A stretch of 64,000 bases of DNA from Enterobacter chuandaensis (GTDB lineage Bacteria > Pseudomonadota > Gammaproteobacteria > Enterobacterales > Enterobacteriaceae), in assembly GCF_003594915.1 (NCBI RefSeq), contig NZ_QZCS01000003.1, forward strand, positions 248,001 to 312,000, given 5' to 3'. A program made the position numbers and the translations under genes. Below the pieces are notes generated by a model, which saw only the letters and a list, made by a program, of their open reading frames with translations, made no database searches and was not told the DNA's origin. Below are positions 62,064 to 64,000 of the stretch, piece after piece. Position 1 is the stretch's first letter; each line of letters starts with the position of its first letter.

Positions 62064-64000
62064 CTACAGCAAGCTTTTGACGTAGGCGTCAATGTCGCTG
62101 ATGTATTTTTCAATGCCAGAGGCATCTTTCTCACGAATTAGATGTTCCAGCGTTTCACATAACTGCTTGCCGGGAACCAGATTAAGCATGGCAAACACCC
62201 CTTTAAGCCGGTGTGCTGTCTGCGCCAGCGCTGCAAAATCATTCGCAGCGGACTCAGTATACAACCGCTTAACATCATCTGGTACTGTATCAACAAAGAG
62301 TGAATAGTATCCGCTGGCGTGAAGCTCGGCATTTTCATTGCCGCCTAACGGGGATTCCGTTATCTCTTCCTGCGCCAGCTGCTCTTCTATTAGTTGTAGT
62401 ACAGCTTCCTGCATCGCATTGCTTATATTAAAGTTGACGCGCAGCTGGCCAGGGCCGATTTTCCGCACGCCTGACTCATCATCGCTTAAAAGCAAGCCGG
62501 AGGCAGTAAGATTAGACGGATTATCAGTTAAAAACAGATCAAATTCTTGACTTGCCAGCCTTTCATCCGGCGTGATGCAGGCCGCGCCCCAGTTTTCGAG
62601 CTGACGAACCACAATATTGCGGATCTCGTTTGAGGTCACATCCACCATCACCACGACATCATCCAGCAGGCGTTCTTCATCTTCTTCCTGCGGATTGGCG
62701 GCCATTTTCACGTGCAGAGAGTAACGGGTGCCGAGCGATTCACGGGCCTTAATATTCAGATGGCCGCCGAGCTTGCGCGCCAGCTGATCGCACAGCCAGA
62801 AGGTCAGAGCATTGGCCTTGCCGTAATGATCGCTCTGCGTGTCGTTCAGGAACGGGAAGTGGAGGTTATCAATTTCACTTGTCGTCACGCCTTCCCCGGT
62901 GTCCAGAATGCGGAACGTCAGGCGATCTTCCGCCGACTCGTCGGTGCTCACTTCAAGGGTGATCTTGCCGATCTGCGTGGTGGTTACGGCGTACTGAATA
63001 ATCATCAGCAAAATGCGGCGCAGCGCCTCGCGATCACCGTGGCGTTCGTCATTGGCCGGTAAATGGTTGTTGATCAGCAGCTGCAGCCCTTTACGCTTTA
63101 TCACCGGCAGGACTTCCGGAACCACTTCATCGATCAGATCCTGAATGGAGAAGAGAGAAGGGGTACCTTTCCAGAAATCATTCTCCAGCATGTTTGCCAG
63201 CTGGATCTCATCCACCATGCGGACCAGCGAGTCGGCCTGGCAGGCAAGCTGGTGGCTTTCAGAGGTGTTTAACGCCGCCGCCTGGGTCGCCAGCGTTTTT
63301 AACGGCTGCTTGAAAGCATCGCCGATATTCTGCATGAATGCCGCGCGCCCCTGCTGGTTCTTCTCATACAGCCTTTGCGCCTGCTTGAGCTTCTTATTGA
63401 CCAGCACCTCGCGATCCTGATCGCGGATAATGAAGATTTGCGTGCGTGGCGCTACCTGGCTGCGGAACTGACGGATCTCGTACAGTTCATTGTTAATGGT
63501 GGCCTGAATAACCCCCTGGTGCTGATCCGCCATGGTGGTGATGTTCTGTAGGTTAAGGTGCGGCAGCAGGTGGTCAGCAATTTTATTGCTCATCACCGTC
63601 CGATTTGCTTCCTGATCGTGAACTAACACCCCAAGCGGCAGCACGGAAACAATCTCTTCATTGAGCGCGCGTAATACGCGCAACTCATTGGTGTTGCCCG
63701 CGGAGACCGCAGAGGCATCGCTCTGGCGCCCAGGCTGGAAACGGAAGGTGCTGTAGCCAAACAGCGCCAGCGCCAGCAGGCCAATATTCAGCAGCAGAGG
63801 CAGCAGAATATTTTGCAGGGTGTCGAGCAGCAGCGTACCAAACGGAACCTGCCACACCAGACGCATGCCGGTTGAGTTCAGCGACGAGGCAATTTCAATT
63901 TTTGAGCCGTTAAAGGAGATTGTGACGCTCTCTGCGGCCTCTTTATCAGACGCCGCACGCATGTTCTGGGTGCTGCTGTCCGGCTCCAGGCGGAAGCTGT
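62064..64000 (-). CDS. rcsD: Phosphotransfer protein RcsD (partial)
   Basis: The Rcs intermediate that receives phosphate from RcsC and passes it to RcsB. The reading frame continues to the right edge of the window without a start, giving 644 visible residues of about 890, so the N-terminal periplasmic part is missing. A membrane helix (LLPLLLNIGLLALALFGYSTF) is near the visible start, followed by a degenerate HisKA/HATPase region without a clear catalytic histidine. The C-terminal ABL-like and HPt domains follow. The HPt histidine is in AHRLKGVFAMLNL. Confidence 0.97.
   Translation of the reverse strand, partial: SFRLEPDSSTQNMRAASDKEAAESVTISFNGSKIEIASSLNSTGMRLVWQVPFGTLLLDTLQNILLPLLLNIGLLALALFGYSTFRFQPGRQSDASAVSAGNTNELRVLRALNEEIVSVLPLGVLVHDQEANRTVMSNKIADHLLPHLNLQNITTMADQHQGVIQATINNELYEIRQFRSQVAPRTQIFIIRDQDREVLVNKKLKQAQRLYEKNQQGRAAFMQNIGDAFKQPLKTLATQAAALNTSESHQLACQADSLVRMVDEIQLANMLENDFWKGTPSLFSIQDLIDEVVPEVLPVIKRKGLQLLINNHLPANDERHGDREALRRILLMIIQYAVTTTQIGKITLEVSTDESAEDRLTFRILDTGEGVTTSEIDNLHFPFLNDTQSDHYGKANALTFWLCDQLARKLGGHLNIKARESLGTRYSLHVKMAANPQEEDEERLLDDVVVMVDVTSNEIRNIVVRQLENWGAACITPDERLASQEFDLFLTDNPSNLTASGLLLSDDESGVRKIGPGQLRVNFNISNAMQEAVLQLIEEQLAQEEITESPLGGNENAELHASGYYSLFVDTVPDDVKRLYTESAANDFAALAQTAHRLKGVFAMLNLVPGKQLCETLEHLIREKDASGIEKYISDIDAYVKSLL

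Noticed and set aside
1..64000. CRISPR arrays, tRNA/rRNA genes, prophage, integron or transposase genes
   Set aside because: I looked for regularly spaced repeats, tRNA-like sequence, and integrase or transposase proteins and found none. Only short REP-like repeats are present.
1..64000. A previously undescribed multi-gene system
   Set aside because: Every sizeable gene falls into a recognised enterobacterial family in a familiar operon. The unexplained signals are regulatory or noncoding and are listed as findings instead.

Overview
The window is a stretch of core enterobacterial chromosome, most likely Enterobacter or a close relative (Lelliottia, Leclercia). Gene order and protein sequence follow the E. 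coli/Salmonella block pta-ackA ... nuo ... men ... glp ... nrdAB ... gyrA ... rcs almost without interruption. Three differences from E. coli K-12 stand out: a cheV gene between nuoN and rbn (as in Salmonella), a tctCBA/tctDE citrate-uptake cassette between menE and yfaZ where K-12 has nudI-arn-pmrD, and no yfaL between ubiG and gyrA. The genus assignment is from memory of gene order, not from a search. No tRNA, rRNA, CRISPR array, prophage, integrase or insertion sequence was seen.

Layout. 1-3443: ackA-pta (minus strand), acetate/acetyl-phosphate metabolism. 3781-7402: yfbV, yfbU, yfbT (sugar phosphatase) and yfbS (transporter) on plus. 7456-9364: yfbR (5'-deoxynucleotidase) and alaA (alanine aminotransferase) on minus. 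9365-11241: a 938-base AT-rich spacer and lrhA, the LysR-type repressor of flhDC. 11242-26812: a 630-base regulatory spacer with three terminator-like hairpins, then the 13-gene nuoA-N operon for respiratory complex I. 26905-27909: cheV on minus, with a good sigma-28 promoter candidate. 27974-29783: rbn (RNase BN/Z), elaA, elaB. 29870-36874: menFDHBCE, menaquinone synthesis, translationally coupled from menD onward. 36875-42036: tctCBA transporter divergent from the tctDE two-component system. 42165-43997: yfaZ, yfaY. 44031-50722: glpABC (anaerobic glycerol-3-phosphate dehydrogenase) divergent from glpTQ, with GlpR and CRP site candidates between. 50746-54465: nrdA-nrdB-yfaE (class Ia ribonucleotide reductase), with two perfect DnaA boxes upstream. 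54813-58324: ubiG divergent from gyrA. 58460-64000: rcsC convergent with rcsDB; rcsD runs off the right edge.

How the genes fit together. Much of the window concerns respiration: complex I feeds electrons from NADH, GlpABC feeds electrons from glycerol-3-phosphate, and the men and ubiG products make the quinones that accept them. AckA-Pta sets the acetyl-phosphate level, which can phosphorylate RcsB. LrhA and RcsB both repress flagellar genes in E. coli, and cheV belongs to the chemotaxis output of that system.

I did not find a convincing undescribed multi-gene system. The most informative items are regulatory: the sigma-28-type promoter before cheV, the hairpins upstream of nuo, the palindrome at the menF promoter, the zero-gap menE/tctA junction, and two copies of a GC-rich dispersed repeat at convergent gene ends.
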